From assembly GCA_018666295.1 (NCBI GenBank), contig JABIZW010000179.1, positions 1 to 6,828 on the forward strand: 6,828 bases of DNA, given 5' to 3'. The translations under genes and the position numbers were made by a program. The notes below the pieces were generated by a model. That model did not search any database, was not told where the DNA came from, and worked only from the letters and a program-made list of their open reading frames with translations. Source of the stretch: Halieaceae bacterium. Lineage in GTDB: Bacteria; Pseudomonadota; Gammaproteobacteria; Pseudomonadales; Halieaceae. This document shows positions 6,356 through 6,828 of the stretch, one piece after another (position 1 is the stretch's first letter; every line of letters begins with the position of its first letter).

Positions 6356-6397
6356 AGCTTCACTGATGCGCCTATCAGGGCGATCAGGAGCTTTTTT
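6356..6397 (+). terminator. Intrinsic terminator after the CotH lipoprotein gene
   Basis: CTGAT-g-CGCC (6363-6372) pairs with GGCG-ATCAG (6379-6387) around the loop TATCAG, with one bulged G. An outer AGCT (6356-6359) can pair with AGCT (6389-6392), leading straight into a run of T (6392-6397). Stem followed by T-run on the plus strand is the rho-independent pattern, 64 nt after the CotH stop codon. Confidence 0.75.
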
Positions 6398-6489
6398 GGG
6401 GAAAGGCATCCCCGAGTTGTCGCGTGACCATCGCGTGGTCTAGTTGGCAGACCCCGCGCGCTTGTGACCGCCGTCAGTGACTTTGAGCG

Positions 6490-6552
6490 CATTAGATGGC
6501 GCTCGTTCTGACACCGAGTTCTAGCGTCGTTCTGACACAAAAGTCATTAGAT
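6490..6552. repeat. Nested direct repeats upstream of the NUDIX gene
   Basis: TCGTTCTGACAC occurs identically at 6503-6514 and 6527-6538, a 24-bp period. The pair is flanked by two identical copies of CATTAGAT at 6490-6497 and 6545-6552. A further TGACACCG occurs at 6510-6517 and again at 6593-6600. The arrangement lies 75-137 nt before the NUDIX start codon and could be a regulator-binding array or the remains of a duplication. Confidence 0.5.
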
Positions 6553-6626
6553 TTAGAGCTGCTGTATTGTCGGATTCAGTGGTCGGTAATCGTGACACCG
6601 TAATAAAAAGTAGTAGGAGATCCGTC

Positions 6627-6828
6627 GTGACCAACATTCCAGATGCGCGCCCTGCAAGTACCGTTGTGCTGCTGCGAGACACCCATATTGGTATGGAAAC
6701 GCTCATGCTAAAGCGTAACAAGGCGCTAATGTTTGCTGGTGTGCTCTGGGTATTTCCTGGCGGTGCACTGGAGCCAGCCGACATTGAAGAAGCGGGTGGC
6801 GATATGAACACTGCTGCTCTAATTGCTG
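6627..6828 (+). CDS. NUDIX hydrolase, N-terminal part (cut by window edge)
   Basis: Only the first 67 codons are present. The start is GTG at 6627, supported by AGGAG at 6615-6619, 7 nt upstream. The protein begins with a short tail and then a NUDIX core: PASTVVLLRD (9-18), GMETLMLKRNKALMFAGVLW (22-41) and VFPGGALEPAD (42-52). The WVFPGG block is the conserved strand that precedes the Nudix box; the box itself (GX5EX7REUXEEXGU), which binds metal and hydrolyses a nucleoside diphosphate linked to another moiety, would begin near the G of this block and continue past the edge. The long insert after PGG resembles the NUDT7/NUDT19-like group, some of which cleave CoA or acyl-CoA, but the substrate cannot be set from this fragment. 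It is separated from the CotH gene by a terminator, so it is its own transcription unit. Confidence 0.82.
   Translation, partial: MTNIPDARPASTVVLLRDTHIGMETLMLKRNKALMFAGVLWVFPGGALEPADIEEAGGDMNTAALIA

Larger units (their letters stand above)
6292..6626. other. Intergenic region with terminator, hairpins and short repeats
   Basis: This 335-nt stretch carries no convincing gene. It begins with a hairpin right after the CotH stop (CGTCGC 6302-6307 with GCGACG 6319-6324, no T-run). Then come the intrinsic terminator at 6356-6397, two overlapping and mutually exclusive small hairpins (6426-6440 and 6437-6453), and the nested repeats at 6490-6552. The promoter of the NUDIX gene must lie in the last part, but I see no strong pair of boxes. 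A long minus-strand frame through the region is antisense to the CotH gene for most of its length. Confidence 0.6.

Noticed and set aside
5458..6540. A 360-codon open frame on the minus strand
   Set aside because: It lies antisense to the CotH lipoprotein gene, which has a signal peptide and recognisable domain motifs; the antisense translation is rich in Arg/Pro/Val with no recognisable domain.
1..6828. Search for CRISPR arrays, tRNA or rRNA genes, transposases, integrases, toxin-antitoxin or other defence genes
   Set aside because: No regularly spaced repeat series, no structural RNA signature and no such protein motifs were seen on either strand.

Overview
This window looks like chromosomal DNA from a marine-type Gammaproteobacterium, possibly of the OM60/NOR5 (Halieaceae) kind. 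The evidence is moderate GC, a strong Fur box, two lipoproteins with classical lipoboxes, a long malonyl-CoA decarboxylase and a CurA-type oxidoreductase next to a TetR regulator. That taxonomic placement is inference from gene content and style; there is no rRNA or other marker here.

Layout. (1) 1-992, minus strand: a TetR-family regulator followed 39 nt downstream by a CurA/YncB-like NADP-dependent oxidoreductase that runs off the left edge. They are probably one operon. Palindromes at 1013-1038, just upstream of the regulator's GTG start, are a candidate autoregulatory operator. (2) 1322-2416, plus strand: a DUF2891-family lipoprotein with all the conserved family blocks. It converges on (3) 2498-3829, minus strand: malonyl-CoA decarboxylase, converting malonyl-CoA to acetyl-CoA and CO2. 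(4) 3830-4152: a divergent intergenic region holding two related inverted repeats, an 11-bp-period direct repeat, and a near-consensus Fur box placed between the -35 and -10 of a plus-strand promoter. (5) 4153-4638, plus: a 161-aa protein of unknown function with TPR-like helical pairs, predicted to be iron-repressed. (6) 4756-6291, plus: a lipoprotein with a DUF5018-like domain followed by a CotH kinase-like domain. A convincing intrinsic terminator lies about 65 nt after it. (7) 6292-6626: a non-coding stretch with the terminator and a small nested repeat array. (8) 6627-6828, plus: the N-terminal part of a NUDIX hydrolase, cut by the right edge.

The genes do not form one obvious pathway. 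Malonyl-CoA decarboxylase acts on an acyl-CoA, and the NUDIX protein may belong to a CoA-related subgroup, but they are separated by unrelated genes. I see no defence, CRISPR, prophage or transposon signature. The parts most worth a second look are the Fur-controlled unknown gene, the paired palindromes in front of it and of malonyl-CoA decarboxylase, and the two lipoproteins of poorly understood families (DUF2891 and CotH).
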